26,671 nucleotides of DNA, taken from Lewinella sp039816955. Its GTDB lineage: Bacteria > Bacteroidota > Bacteroidia > Chitinophagales > Saprospiraceae. Both the position numbers and the translations under genes were made by a program. Of this stretch, positions 15,254 to 23,120 are shown piece after piece; the first letter of the stretch is position 1; each line of letters begins with the position of its first letter. The notes beneath the pieces are model-generated. The model was given only the letters and a program-made list of their open reading frames with translations. It did no database searches and was not told the DNA's origin. The stretch spans positions 1-26,671 of the forward strand of contig JBCBWU010000097.1 of NCBI GenBank assembly GCA_039816955.1, given 5' to 3'.

Positions 15254-16561
15254 CTAAAGACATATGAAATAAACCGCCATCGGGTTGTTAGCCATATCCT
15301 CGCCCCGATTGGTCCAGCGATGGCCAAGCGAGCCACTTTCAATAAATACTTCACTTCGAACATCGCTGACATTAGAGTGCTCGTAAGAGATGGAGCGTCT
15401 TACTCTACCGATAGTCCAGGTTGCATGATGAATATCGTGAAGTGATTGAATTTCTTCATCCGTAGTTGGGATTCGAACATTGAAAGTATTGGAAAGCCGA
15501 ATTATGCGTTCGTTGCTATCAACATCCAGGTAAGAGGTTTCCATTCGAAGTCTCATCAGTGGATTATAGGGCTGTCGTTCCATAACCACATTTACCCAAG
15601 TTTTCTGCCGCCCTCTTTTTTTACGGCGATTCACGATGTGGTAGGTTACTGTCGTTACCTCAGAAAAGTGGGTCCCCTCGAGTTCGGTGACGTAGGTCTG
15701 TGCGGAGATGACTCCAAATGTCCAATGTGCACAGCGCTTAGCATCACAACCTATTCTTTGAGTATCGAACTCCCGCAAGACTGTACCTTGATAGCGGTAA
15801 GTAGGGAGATCATCATCACCACCACAACAGGTGGGCGTTGTACTATAGGTTTGAGTTGGCTCGTGGGTGTAGTCATCACTGGAAGCCAATCTCAACGGGC
15901 ACTGAATGATTTGGTTATTCACTTTTTCCGTACTAGGTGACAGTATCTTCGTTTCAATCTCTTCAATGAGGAATTCTTTGTCCATCACATAATTCTCCGT
16001 CCTATTACGAATAGCTTCTATATCGGCTACTGTCCCGTTCTTAACTACAATATGTTTGCTAGGCGAAAAGTAATGCAGATTATCCCCTATAAATAGCATA
16101 GAGTTGTCATTAGTCAGTTTAGGACAAGGATAGGCCGGATTCAGGTAGACGATACTATCCTCATTGGACAAAAAGAGAGTTTGCTCGCCTTTACTGAGTA
16201 TTTGTCGCCAAGGCTTGTCCGGCTCAAGGGCAAGTTTATCCAACAACGACTCGTATTTGTGAAAGAGCGTAGACAAACCCTTCTGTTCTGCCCATTCCGC
16301 AAATCGCTGAGCGGAAGCACCGTTAACCGCTTCGAAAGCTTGCAAATAGGCATCAGTGTCTGCGTACCGAGGAATCCCCTGTACAAAATCAAAATTGACC
16401 ATCTCCAGGCTGATGGATACGGGTTTTGGCACCTCAGTGATGGTGGCCTCCGAAGGATCAATCTCCACAATTTCCTTGGTACAGCTAAAGGTGGTCAGTA
16501 GCAGTACACTTAATATGGCCACGAAGGCCGACTTAGAGAAAGCATTGATTAACATGATCAA
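15254..16561 (-). CDS. Lipoprotein of an unrecognised family, paralogue 1
   Basis: The 435-residue protein has a lipoprotein signal ending at Cys27 (LLTTFSC), so it should be lipid-anchored in the periplasm or on the surface. It shares collinear motifs with the two upstream paralogues: IPRYADTDAYLQA, MLFIGDNLHYF, a xxCP Cys (IIQCPLR), GCDAKRC, an Arg/Lys-rich strand followed by an aromatic strand (RRKKRGRQKTWVNVVMER), IPTTDEEI and the C-terminal HRWTNRGEDMANNPMAVYFIC with Cys two residues from the end. It is the most diverged of the three, lacks the RTFPDVRFER block and has an extra CC (PTCCGG). It is 33 bp downstream of paralogue 2 and surely cotranscribed. Function unknown. Confidence 0.8.
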   Translation of the reverse strand: MIMLINAFSKSAFVAILSVLLLTTFSCTKEIVEIDPSEATITEVPKPVSISLEMVNFDFVQGIPRYADTDAYLQAFEAVNGASAQRFAEWAEQKGLSTLFHKYESLLDKLALEPDKPWRQILSKGEQTLFLSNEDSIVYLNPAYPCPKLTNDNSMLFIGDNLHYFSPSKHIVVKNGTVADIEAIRNRTENYVMDKEFLIEEIETKILSPSTEKVNNQIIQCPLRLASSDDYTHEPTQTYSTTPTCCGGDDDLPTYRYQGTVLREFDTQRIGCDAKRCAHWTFGVISAQTYVTELEGTHFSEVTTVTYHIVNRRKKRGRQKTWVNVVMERQPYNPLMRLRMETSYLDVDSNERIIRLSNTFNVRIPTTDEEIQSLHDIHHATWTIGRVRRSISYEHSNVSDVRSEVFIESGSLGHRWTNRGEDMANNPMAVYFICL

Positions 16562-16594
16562 GTATTTTAAGGTGTAAAGTGAATAGTGTAAATC

Positions 16595-17866
16595 TTAATT
16601 ACAGCCAAATACGACCGCAATCGGATCGTTAATGGGGTCGTTTCCACGATTTATCCAACGATGCCTCGTGCGTCCCTGAATAATCCGGGTATCGATTCTC
16701 ATATCGAAGGCGTTCTCTACCGGATAGGTAATAAGTTGATTCATCTCACTCAATATCCAGGTTCCCTCACCAGATCCATTGTGGGCGTCGATTTCTTCAG
16801 CAGTTGTGGGGTAGACGACATTCCTTGTCTCGTCCAGCATTTCGTAGGTTTCGCCGTCTTCATCCTTCAAGCTAGAGCGGTATTGAATCTGCATCAATGC
16901 TGCATTGGGTACACGTTCAAACCTGACGTCGGGAAAAGTTCGAATCCAACCTAGACCCTTCCGGCGAAAATTCCGGTAGTCTTGGAAAATCGAACTAATC
17001 ACCCGGTACTGCGTGCCAAGTAACTCTGTCACCATGGCTTCCCCGTAGAAGGTACTGAATGTTCGTTGACGACAACGCCGACGATCACAGTCCACTCGTT
17101 GTTCATCCATCTGGTGATAGGCATTCTGGAGTTCCTCCCAGAAGAGTATATAGTATTTCCCATTATCAGGCGGATATATTCTATCGCGGGACATGGTACT
17201 ATTGACGAAATCATCGGGGCAAGTAAATAGCCTACTTCGCACCTTCAGCTGTGGCTCTTTTGGTGTGCTAATATCTTCCAGATCGCGAACCAACACGCTT
17301 GCCGATAGTGACCGCGGGTCTTCGTTGATAATGCTCTGAGCTTCATCTGCATTACCATCATCCAAGAGAAAATGGTGACCTTCCATAAAAAGGTGTAAAT
17401 CCTCGCCAATGAAGAGGCGTCCCTGCTCGTCCGCCATCTGACTGTAGATGAGCGGCAGACGCAGTTGGACGATCCCGGCAGTGTCAAGCGTGAAGTAGCG
17501 TTGCTCATTAGTGCTCAAAATATCATCAGCAACCGTACCAGCTTGCTCCTCCACCCTGCTCAACACATCCAGATACTGGAGATACAAAGATTGGAAGCCA
17601 GCTGATTCCGCCCAGCTGGTATAGGTTTGCTCGTTCGCGTTACTAATCGCCCGCCTTACCTGCAAAAAGGCATCGGTATCGCTGTACCGGGGAATGCCTT
17701 CTCGAAACTGAAGCATTAGGGTACCTAACTCAGCCGTTTCGGGTAGCGGGAGTAACTGGAAATCCCTATCCACTGGTGCAGAAATAGTGAGTTCTGATTC
17801 GGCTTTTTCACAGGCTGCAGCCATGAATAAAAAGCCGATAAGAAGAATTGTGAAGTGATGTTTCAT
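16595..17866 (-). CDS. Lipoprotein of an unrecognised family, paralogue 2
   Basis: I place the start at 17866, giving 423 residues with a clean lipoprotein signal (MKHHFTILLIGFLFMAAAC, Cys19). An in-frame ATG at 17986 would add 40 residues that spoil the signal peptide. Shared motifs with paralogues 1 and 3: IPRYSDTDAFLQV, RLFIGEDLHLF, LFTCPDD, DCDRRRC, RRKGLGWIRTFPDVRFER, YPTTAEEI and HRWINRGNDPINDPIAVVFGC, the final Cys one residue from the end. Four Cys outside the lipobox are common to all three, compatible with two disulfides. It is likely the middle of a three-gene unit. No enzyme motif is visible; a binding or structural role is possible. Confidence 0.8.
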   Translation of the reverse strand: MKHHFTILLIGFLFMAAACEKAESELTISAPVDRDFQLLPLPETAELGTLMLQFREGIPRYSDTDAFLQVRRAISNANEQTYTSWAESAGFQSLYLQYLDVLSRVEEQAGTVADDILSTNEQRYFTLDTAGIVQLRLPLIYSQMADEQGRLFIGEDLHLFMEGHHFLLDDGNADEAQSIINEDPRSLSASVLVRDLEDISTPKEPQLKVRSRLFTCPDDFVNSTMSRDRIYPPDNGKYYILFWEELQNAYHQMDEQRVDCDRRRCRQRTFSTFYGEAMVTELLGTQYRVISSIFQDYRNFRRKGLGWIRTFPDVRFERVPNAALMQIQYRSSLKDEDGETYEMLDETRNVVYPTTAEEIDAHNGSGEGTWILSEMNQLITYPVENAFDMRIDTRIIQGRTRHRWINRGNDPINDPIAVVFGCN

Positions 17867-18038
17867 GATTTTTATCGTTTTTGATTGGTGACAGCAAACT
17901 AGAACCTGCATAAATACGAGGATCTGTCCCTGAAGGAGAAGCAAGTCATTTAGCAGTCTTGTACTAATTTGTTGAAGTCTTCCCAAATGGGACTAAAGTG
18001 ATATTGGCGCCTATCGCTTCAGCAATCACCGTTATGTT

Positions 18039-19334
18039 TTAACCTGAACAGCCAAAAGTGACGGCAACGGGATCATCAATGGGGTCGTCCCCTCGGTTTA
18101 TCCAGCGGTGTCTGGTCCGACCATCCTCAAACTTGATGAAGGCGTAAAAAACACCAGACAGCGTAGTCTCTACCACCAGGTTTTTTTCGGTCAATGTCCA
18201 TCCGCCGTGAGCGGAGCTGTTGTGAGGTGCAATTTCCTCCTCTGTAGTTGGATAGCTGACAGTCTCAGTTGAAACATAAAGAGGAAGGCTAGTTGGGATA
18301 GCTAAGCCAGATACCCCAGTATTGTATTCAACTTCTAGCGGAAATCGTGTAGGGTCTCTTTCAAATCTTACATCCGGAAAGGTTCGAACCCAGTTCAGCC
18401 CTGATCTCCTTCGATTCTCGTATTTATGCTCAAGCGAAGAAATCATTCTATAGCCCGTCGGAGTAATCTCTGAGATCATGCTGAGACCAATAAGATATCC
18501 TTTGGTGCCCTGCCGACACTTCCTTTTCGAACAGCCTACTTCTTGCTGTTCATACTTATGTCTAAGTGCCTGATAATTCCCCGGAGACCACTCTGCTTTA
18601 TTGATGATTTGAATGTTTTCTGGTACGGTTCGCAGGGGGTCATCGTTCTCCACAAAAATGAAGGGACAAGTCACCAGATCATAGGCAACTTTCAAGTTAG
18701 TTGATTTAGTCCCCACCTTATTCGATAGGGCGTATTCTATGATGATTCCATTCTCAGGATCATGAACCGGTTTTTCTAAGACCCGCTCCAGTTGCTCCGG
18801 AGAACCGTTGGCAATAATCACATGCAACGTTTCCGTGAATCCGTGCAAATCATCACCGATAAACATCCGAGCTTCCTGATCAAGCAGTTTTGCAAACGGA
18901 ATGGTCGGTTTCAGAAATACACCTCCCTCTTCCGTAGTGTAGAAAAGATCCTCTTGCGAAAAGGCGATTTGTGAAGCCGCAAGAACATCTGGGTTGTTGT
19001 CCACTTGCTCAGCAAGTTCATTGTAGCGGACATACAATGATGCAAAACCTCGGGCTCTAGCCCATTCCAGGTATTGCTGATGTGAAGCATTGGCAGCTGC
19101 CTTTTTTGCACGCAAAAAGGCATCGGTGTCTTTGTAGACCGGTATGTTATCAATAAATGACAGTTCTATACTGGTCAATTGTATTTCCGAGGGTGCCGGT
19201 AACTCCGTCATCGTTGTTGGAGGGTCAAGAGTTACATCCAGAGGATTGGATTCACAAGCAACTAAATGAAAGATTATGCATAGTAAGCCAAGAGCTTTTG
19301 ACAATCTTATAAAGTTCTGATAAGTGGTTACCAT
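18039..19334 (-). CDS. Lipoprotein of an unrecognised family, paralogue 3
   Basis: This 431-residue protein has a lipoprotein signal ending at Cys27 (IIFHLVAC). It carries the family motifs IPVYKDTDAFLRA, RMFIGDDLHGF, LVTCPFI, GCSKRKC, RRRSGLNWVRTFPDVRFER, YPTTEEEI and HRWINRGDDPIDDPVAVTFGC with two residues after the last conserved Cys. It is closer to paralogue 2 than to paralogue 1. It is first in transcription order, with 172 bp to the next paralogue, so paralogue 2 may also have its own promoter. The N-terminal half contains an alanine-rich helical stretch (about 70-100). Function unknown. Confidence 0.8.
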   Translation of the reverse strand: MVTTYQNFIRLSKALGLLCIIFHLVACESNPLDVTLDPPTTMTELPAPSEIQLTSIELSFIDNIPVYKDTDAFLRAKKAAANASHQQYLEWARARGFASLYVRYNELAEQVDNNPDVLAASQIAFSQEDLFYTTEEGGVFLKPTIPFAKLLDQEARMFIGDDLHGFTETLHVIIANGSPEQLERVLEKPVHDPENGIIIEYALSNKVGTKSTNLKVAYDLVTCPFIFVENDDPLRTVPENIQIINKAEWSPGNYQALRHKYEQQEVGCSKRKCRQGTKGYLIGLSMISEITPTGYRMISSLEHKYENRRRSGLNWVRTFPDVRFERDPTRFPLEVEYNTGVSGLAIPTSLPLYVSTETVSYPTTEEEIAPHNSSAHGGWTLTEKNLVVETTLSGVFYAFIKFEDGRTRHRWINRGDDPIDDPVAVTFGCSG

Positions 19335-19635
19335 TATTATGATAGTTTTTTTGGTGATTATCCGCCCAGACAGGGAGCCTTCCGCTATACCTCACTCAAC
19401 TGGCAAACGCAGATAAGACAAGTCGGTCTTCCCTCCCAACAGATGAAAAATGATCTATTAGATCTGGAAATACGGTATGAGACATTAGGAACTTGTTGTT
19501 GAACTAGTCCCCAACTACCGATAGTCAGGGGCGTTAATTCACAGACTGAATCTGTTCCTCTTCCAGGCAGCAGCAAGTATTCTGATCGATGGTATACAAG
19601 AAAGTTCCATCAAACCAGTGCTCGCAGTTGATATG
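19335..19635. other. Intergenic region with hairpin and a 32-codon in-frame tail
   Basis: No independent gene is supported. Directly after the TAG of the 583-aa gene, the same minus-strand frame stays open for 33 codons (19635 to a TAA near 19537) and reads like coding sequence (WFDGTFLYTIDQNTCCCLEE). CCCC-A-ACTA-ccga-TAGT-ca-GGGG (19509-19531) forms a hairpin with no T-tract, a possible transcript end. Confidence 0.4.
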
Positions 19636-21387
19636 CTAATCGGTGATGACGATCTTATCGCTGTATATCACCCGCCCCTGATCCATAATTTGGACGAGGT
19701 AAATACCGGAAGCTAGTGTACTCATAGCTATTTCCGTAGTACCGCCAATTTGCAATTGGCCTTCGTGATAAGAAAGGACTTGTCCGGTCAAAGAAGCAAT
19801 CGAGACACTTAGATTATTCTGATAAAGCGTTTTCCAGGCCAGCGGAACAGTAATATTTAAATATTGTCCCTTATTCAAGGGATTGGGGTAGATTTTTGCC
19901 CGTGTATTTCCAGTTGTGGGTGTATTCAACTTAATTGGAAACATTTCAGGCGTCGGTTTGATACCATCCATTGAATTATTCCCAGCCGGATACTCAGCAG
20001 TGGTATCGTCTTGTAGAAGCCCCATTGAACAAGGTTGGTTATTGGGCCCTGCAGGTAGATTGTGAATACAGATTTCTTTGTGTACACTAAAGGCGTTTCC
20101 GCAATTCGTAGCCGTTCCTGTTGCAGTTAAAATAACTACTCCACCGTATGCTCCTTGATTAAGTATAACCGTACCTCCGGCAGCAGGAGTCAATAAGGCC
20201 GCAAATTCTGGCGGATCCACCGTCCATGTTACTCCTGCAACTGGGCCAGATACACCGTAAACGTTGCTCAACAATGGGAAGCCTCCGGAAGATGCATAGA
20301 GATCACTTTCACCTACTAACTCTATTTGCCCTTGGACAGGATCGAAGTGCCATTCTTCTTCGTCCGCCAACATGGTACCATAGTAGGTTAACATCCTTAT
20401 GCTATGCGGTCGATCAATGGTCAGTCCTCCGATGGTTATTCTAAAAAGGCCGAAGGTGCTTGGAGAAGGAACATTACCAATAGGCGTGACCGTTTCCCAG
20501 GCCTGTCCGCCGATCTTACGCTGCCAGACAACGCGATAATCACTCCTTGATGCGCTGGTTCCACTGCACACTTGAGTCGGGTTGGAGCGCACAATCTCAG
20601 GACTAAACAACACGTCTACAGACCGGGCTCCTCCACCTACACATAAAGATGGCTCAACCGGCGTTGTATTTAGTACGTCTCGCGTGTTTACACCTAGTGG
20701 AATAAACTGCTTACAGAGTATTTTCTTCTTTTCCGCACTTAAATTTAAGCACAGTTTGATCTCTAAGCCAGACGCTAGAACAATCTTACTGCAGAGCTTT
20801 CCCTTCACACTTCCGCCTTTGACTTCCAGGGATACGTCCACGCCGTATTCCTTACTCGGGTCATGGAGGTCTTCGTCCCATTGAATCCAGACGGTACCGC
20901 TGTGAAAGTTTCCGAGTTGAGCCGTTTCCGTTTCACCCCCAAAACCACCACAATTACTGGCGCTACAAATGGGATCGCTCAGCGCATTGGGGCCAGCAAA
21001 TTGGAAACAATACTCGTTCGTTGCACCCGGGACGATGGGATCGCCGTTGGCCTCAACGATAGATCCGCCAATCACTTTAAACTTGATATTAGCGCAAGCG
21101 CCTAGCTCGTTGATCTGATCCAGTATGCTATCATCCGTAAAAAAGTTACCCAGGTTAATCAGTGTGGCACTGAGCTTTGATCGCCCTTGGCTGTCCTCCG
21201 GCAAGATACACTCCACTGGTGCTGGCAAGATTAATGGAAAACCCGGCCCGGTTATTGCCGTAAAGGGATTTCTCGATACTACAAAGAAATTTTCACAAGG
21301 CAAATCATCAACAATCTCTTCAATTCCGATCTGCCCAAAGGCCGGAACGGTCAAGAACAAGAAAAATAAGTACTGAATAAACTTCAT
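19636..21387 (-). CDS. Large secreted protein with Ig-like segment and T9SS sorting domain, 583 aa
   Basis: A signal peptide (1-19, ending in PAFGQ) leads a multi-part ectodomain. Residues ~60-240 are beta-rich with many Cys (CANIKF, EYCFQF, ICSASNC, KLCSKI). Residues ~250-355 contain a fibronectin-like stretch (DYRVVWQRKIGGQAWETVTP). Residues ~380-443 (VAGVTWTVDPPEFA, then GGVVILTATGTATNCG) look like a PKD/Ig-like repeat. Residues 497-583 are a T9SS CTD (KIYPNPLNKG, SIASLTGQVLSY, LASGIYLVQI, tail YSDKIVITD). It is predicted to be displayed on or released from the cell surface; its function is unknown. It lies downstream of the sigma/membrane-protein pair on the same strand, with a 190-bp gap containing a 7-bp hairpin. 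Confidence 0.85.
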   Translation of the reverse strand: MKFIQYLFFLFLTVPAFGQIGIEEIVDDLPCENFFVVSRNPFTAITGPGFPLILPAPVECILPEDSQGRSKLSATLINLGNFFTDDSILDQINELGACANIKFKVIGGSIVEANGDPIVPGATNEYCFQFAGPNALSDPICSASNCGGFGGETETAQLGNFHSGTVWIQWDEDLHDPSKEYGVDVSLEVKGGSVKGKLCSKIVLASGLEIKLCLNLSAEKKKILCKQFIPLGVNTRDVLNTTPVEPSLCVGGGARSVDVLFSPEIVRSNPTQVCSGTSASRSDYRVVWQRKIGGQAWETVTPIGNVPSPSTFGLFRITIGGLTIDRPHSIRMLTYYGTMLADEEEWHFDPVQGQIELVGESDLYASSGGFPLLSNVYGVSGPVAGVTWTVDPPEFAALLTPAAGGTVILNQGAYGGVVILTATGTATNCGNAFSVHKEICIHNLPAGPNNQPCSMGLLQDDTTAEYPAGNNSMDGIKPTPEMFPIKLNTPTTGNTRAKIYPNPLNKGQYLNITVPLAWKTLYQNNLSVSIASLTGQVLSYHEGQLQIGGTTEIAMSTLASGIYLVQIMDQGRVIYSDKIVITD

Positions 21388-21427
21388 GATTACGCGTTTT
21401 TAAAGGATCAAAAAAAGTATAACTGAG

Positions 21428-21443
21428 TCCGGGCAGGCCCGGA
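21428..21443 (-). terminator. GC-rich hairpin between the TPR gene and the 583-aa gene
   Basis: TCCGGGC-AG-GCCCGGA forms a very tight stem. On the minus strand a T7 run follows 10-15 nt later (ACTTTTTTTG), so it may be a terminator of the sigma operon or part of the 583-aa gene leader. Confidence 0.4.
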
Positions 21444-21509
21444 AATAAACATAGCATTCGGAAATGCCCAAGCGAGATTCTCTGATCAACCTTGGAAGGT
21501 CACCTCAGG

Positions 21510-21545
21510 ACACACCTCTCCCACCCCAAGCTCTACTAACTTGGG
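21510..21545. other. Dispersed ~35-nt leader element, second copy
   Basis: ACACACCTCT then CCCACCCCAAG matches 10101-10121 at about 19 of 21 positions; the remainder is similar but gapped. CCCAAG/CTTGGG (21525-21530 with 21540-21545) can form a hairpin. Both copies lie 100-160 bp upstream of T9SS genes. Confidence 0.3.
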
Positions 21546-21577
21546 CTCACATTCTCTTCTGCTCCGGTGTAGATATC

Positions 21578-22264
21578 TTACTCTGGCAACTGCCGCAAGA
21601 GCTCCTCGGCTTCCCCGCTCTTCCAATTAGAGGCCGCTATTTCCTGGAGTAGCTCCCGTGCAGTAGGTATTTGCTCTGCTTGCAGGTACGCCAGTGCCAA
21701 GTACCAGCGGCTTTCTGCTGTAAACTTCCCAAAGGACCATTGACTGGCACGTTCCAGGTGAGGTATAGCAGCCTCCCCCTGAGGTGGATTTTGATACAGA
21801 TAGCTTAAGCCCAGGTATAGCACATCTTCTTCTATAATCGCACTATCTCGGTCCACCAGTTGCTGCCGCAATCGGGCCGCCTCCGAGAAATCACCTTGCG
21901 TATAGGCAGCTATGGCATAGCTACGCAAAGAATCAAGAATAGCATCACTCTTACGTCCTTCCTTATTGGCGAAGGGTTGGGCCAGGTACTCATCCAATAA
22001 TGCATACCGATCTTTTGGGGTCACCGGCCACAAATACACTACACTCAGGATCAATGCCAAACTAGCTGCTACCGCCAACCAAGGCCTTAGTTTCCTGATG
22101 ATCGTTGTACGCCGCCGAGGAGGCATTTTATAATCATCTGTTAGTTGCTGCTGCCAGCGCTTGCGCAATTGCCGATCATGCAGCGCATCCAACATCTCTT
22201 CGCTTGTTTTCTCTAATTCCTTCCCACTTAGCTGGGGCTGGGTATATTTCTCACTAGTCTTCAT
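21578..22264 (-). CDS. Single-pass membrane protein with periplasmic TPR-like domain; candidate sigma-factor partner
   Basis: The 228-residue protein has a cytoplasmic N-terminal ~60 residues (KELEKTSEEMLDALHDRQLR, then a basic PPRRRTTIIRKLR), one membrane helix (61-79) and a C-terminal domain with TPR-like helical pairs (YAIAAYTQGDFSEAARLRQQ, LSYLYQNPPQGEAAIPHLER, WYLALAYLQAEQIPTARELL). It begins 22 bp after the sigma factor gene, so they are cotranscribed. Position, topology and size are those of an anti-sigma factor, but I see no zinc anti-sigma HxxxCxxC motif, so the role is inferred from context. The TPR part could sense an envelope or periplasmic partner. AGGGAG precedes the start by about 8 nt, an unusual Shine-Dalgarno-like site for this phylum. 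Confidence 0.75.
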   Translation of the reverse strand: MKTSEKYTQPQLSGKELEKTSEEMLDALHDRQLRKRWQQQLTDDYKMPPRRRTTIIRKLRPWLAVAASLALILSVVYLWPVTPKDRYALLDEYLAQPFANKEGRKSDAILDSLRSYAIAAYTQGDFSEAARLRQQLVDRDSAIIEEDVLYLGLSYLYQNPPQGEAAIPHLERASQWSFGKFTAESRWYLALAYLQAEQIPTARELLQEIAASNWKSGEAEELLRQLPE

Positions 22265-22286
22265 GTGGTACTCCCTTTTGTTGTAT

Positions 22287-22871
22287 TTAGGCGTTGTATT
22301 TTTTCATAAACAGGTTACGTAAACCTGCCAAGCAGCGTTGTTTTTGTTTACGTAGTGCCACTTCTGTACGTCCTGCTAAAGCTGCCAATTCTTTCAATGG
22401 CTGCTTGTAGAAATAAAATTGTTGTAGCAAAGATTTACATGGCTCTTCAATACGGTCAAGCGACTCCTCTAAGATATCTAGCAACTCCTCCGGCACATCT
22501 GGGCGGGCAGGTTCTGGCTCCACTCCATCTAACTCTTCTAAAATCTGGCTTTCCTTCTTCCGTTGATTGCAATATTGGCAAGCCACCCTGGTAAAGAGAA
22601 ACCGGAGATTCCCGTACTGGATTCGTCCTAGTTTAATACGACGACAAAGGTCCAGCATGGCGTCCATAGAAGAATCATAGGCTTCACCATATTCTGCTTT
22701 ACAGCGAAACATCACATAGTCTACACAAGACCGGAAATGCTTCAAAAAGACCTGTTCGTATAATTGATAGTCACCAGACCGCATTTGTTCCACCATCTGC
22801 TTGAACTCCTCTAGGCTTAAACCAAAGTTTTTATCTGCCTGGTTCGTCGTTTTTGTTATTGTCGATTTCAT
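22287..22871 (-). CDS. ECF-like RNA polymerase sigma factor
   Basis: The 194-residue protein has sigma-70 region 2 (about 25-107: EEFKQMVEQMRSGDYQLYEQ, VFLKHFRSCVDYV, then LRFLFTRVACQYCNQRKKES) and region 4 (about 135-190). Its helix-turn-helix reads QFYFYKQPLKELAALAGRTE followed by VALRKQKQRCLAGLRNLFMK. There is no region 3, as expected for extracytoplasmic-function sigma factors. Region 2.4/-10 recognition residues cannot be assigned by eye. It is followed by a membrane TPR protein gene 22 bp away. Its own promoter (22894-22927) is the twin of the S8 promoter, which suggests positive autoregulation. The acidic linker (ELDGVEPEPARPDVPEELLD) is somewhat long. Confidence 0.88.
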   Translation of the reverse strand: MKSTITKTTNQADKNFGLSLEEFKQMVEQMRSGDYQLYEQVFLKHFRSCVDYVMFRCKAEYGEAYDSSMDAMLDLCRRIKLGRIQYGNLRFLFTRVACQYCNQRKKESQILEELDGVEPEPARPDVPEELLDILEESLDRIEEPCKSLLQQFYFYKQPLKELAALAGRTEVALRKQKQRCLAGLRNLFMKKYNA

Positions 22872-22893
22872 ATTCGTTTACAACAGCTTTCGT

Positions 22894-22927
22894 CTATATA
22901 CACCCCAAAAGAGAGCAGCGTGACAAA
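22894..22927 (-). promoter_or_regulatory. ECF-type promoter of the sigma factor gene
   Basis: On the minus strand: TTTGTCACG (22927-22919), 16-nt spacer, TGTATATAG (22902-22894). Both 9-mers are identical to those of the S8 promoter at 23121-23155. The predicted transcription start is about 17 nt before the ATG at 22871. Confidence 0.75.
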
Positions 22928-22956
22928 AAAATGAAATTTATTTTTTGCCTTCATTT

Positions 22957-22991
22957 TTTGTCACAAAACAAGGGATAAAGCTTGTTTATAA
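22957..22991 (+). promoter_or_regulatory. Third ECF-type promoter, driving the candidate small RNA
   Basis: TTTGTCACA (22957-22965), 17-nt spacer, TGTTTATAA (22983-22991). It matches the twin promoters at 8/9 and 7/9 positions with the same spacing as the S8 promoter. The predicted start (about 22997) falls at the base of the stem-loop of the candidate RNA. Confidence 0.55.
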
Positions 22992-22994
22992 ATG

Positions 22995-23093
22995 GAGATC
23001 AGTCACATTTAATGAGTCATTTACACCCATTAATGATCTCTTATTTTACAGTTGTTTGTCACTGCCGGCTCTCACCTGAGTCGGCAGTTTTTT
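22995..23093 (+). ncRNA. Candidate ~97-nt small regulatory RNA
   Basis: The segment has a stem-loop at its 5' end (GAGATCA 22995-23001 with TGATCTC 23034-23040, continued by TTAATG 23009-23014 with CATTAA 23028-23033, a 7-nt bulge on one side). Then comes a U-rich linker, 23041-23060, and an intrinsic terminator. A matching ECF-type promoter ends just upstream. Linker bases 23043-23055 (ATTTTACAGTTGT) are perfectly complementary to 23163-23175, the last 11 nt of the S8 leader plus the AU of its start codon. There is no open reading frame of note. If the terminator is read through, the same complementarity would fold the S8 start into a stem, so an attenuating leader is the alternative. No known RNA family was recognised. 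Confidence 0.5.
23061..23093 (+). terminator. Strong intrinsic terminator upstream of the S8 gene
   Basis: ACTGCCG-GCTC-TCACCT-GAGT-CGGCAGT forms an 11-bp stem (one G-T wobble) with a 6-nt loop, running into TTTTTT. It ends 80 nt before the S8 start and reads in the same direction, so it terminates something begun upstream. Confidence 0.85.
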
Positions 23094-23120
23094 GGGCAAA
23101 AAAAATTATTTTTGGGAAAA

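Noticed and set aside
15446..15940. 164-codon open frame on the plus strand
   Set aside because: It lies antisense within lipoprotein paralogue 1, has no signal or domain, and the minus-strand frame has clear family motifs.
17867..17986. Upstream ATG extending lipoprotein paralogue 2 by 40 residues
   Set aside because: The extension hides a textbook lipoprotein signal that starts at 17866.
19385..19576. 63-codon minus-strand frame with a TTG start
   Set aside because: It is out of frame with the more protein-like tail after the 583-aa gene, lacks a leader and shows no domain.
23055..23062. A further TTTGTCAC as a fourth ECF promoter
   Set aside because: No TGTATATAG-like box follows at 16-17 nt; it lies inside the candidate RNA next to the terminator.
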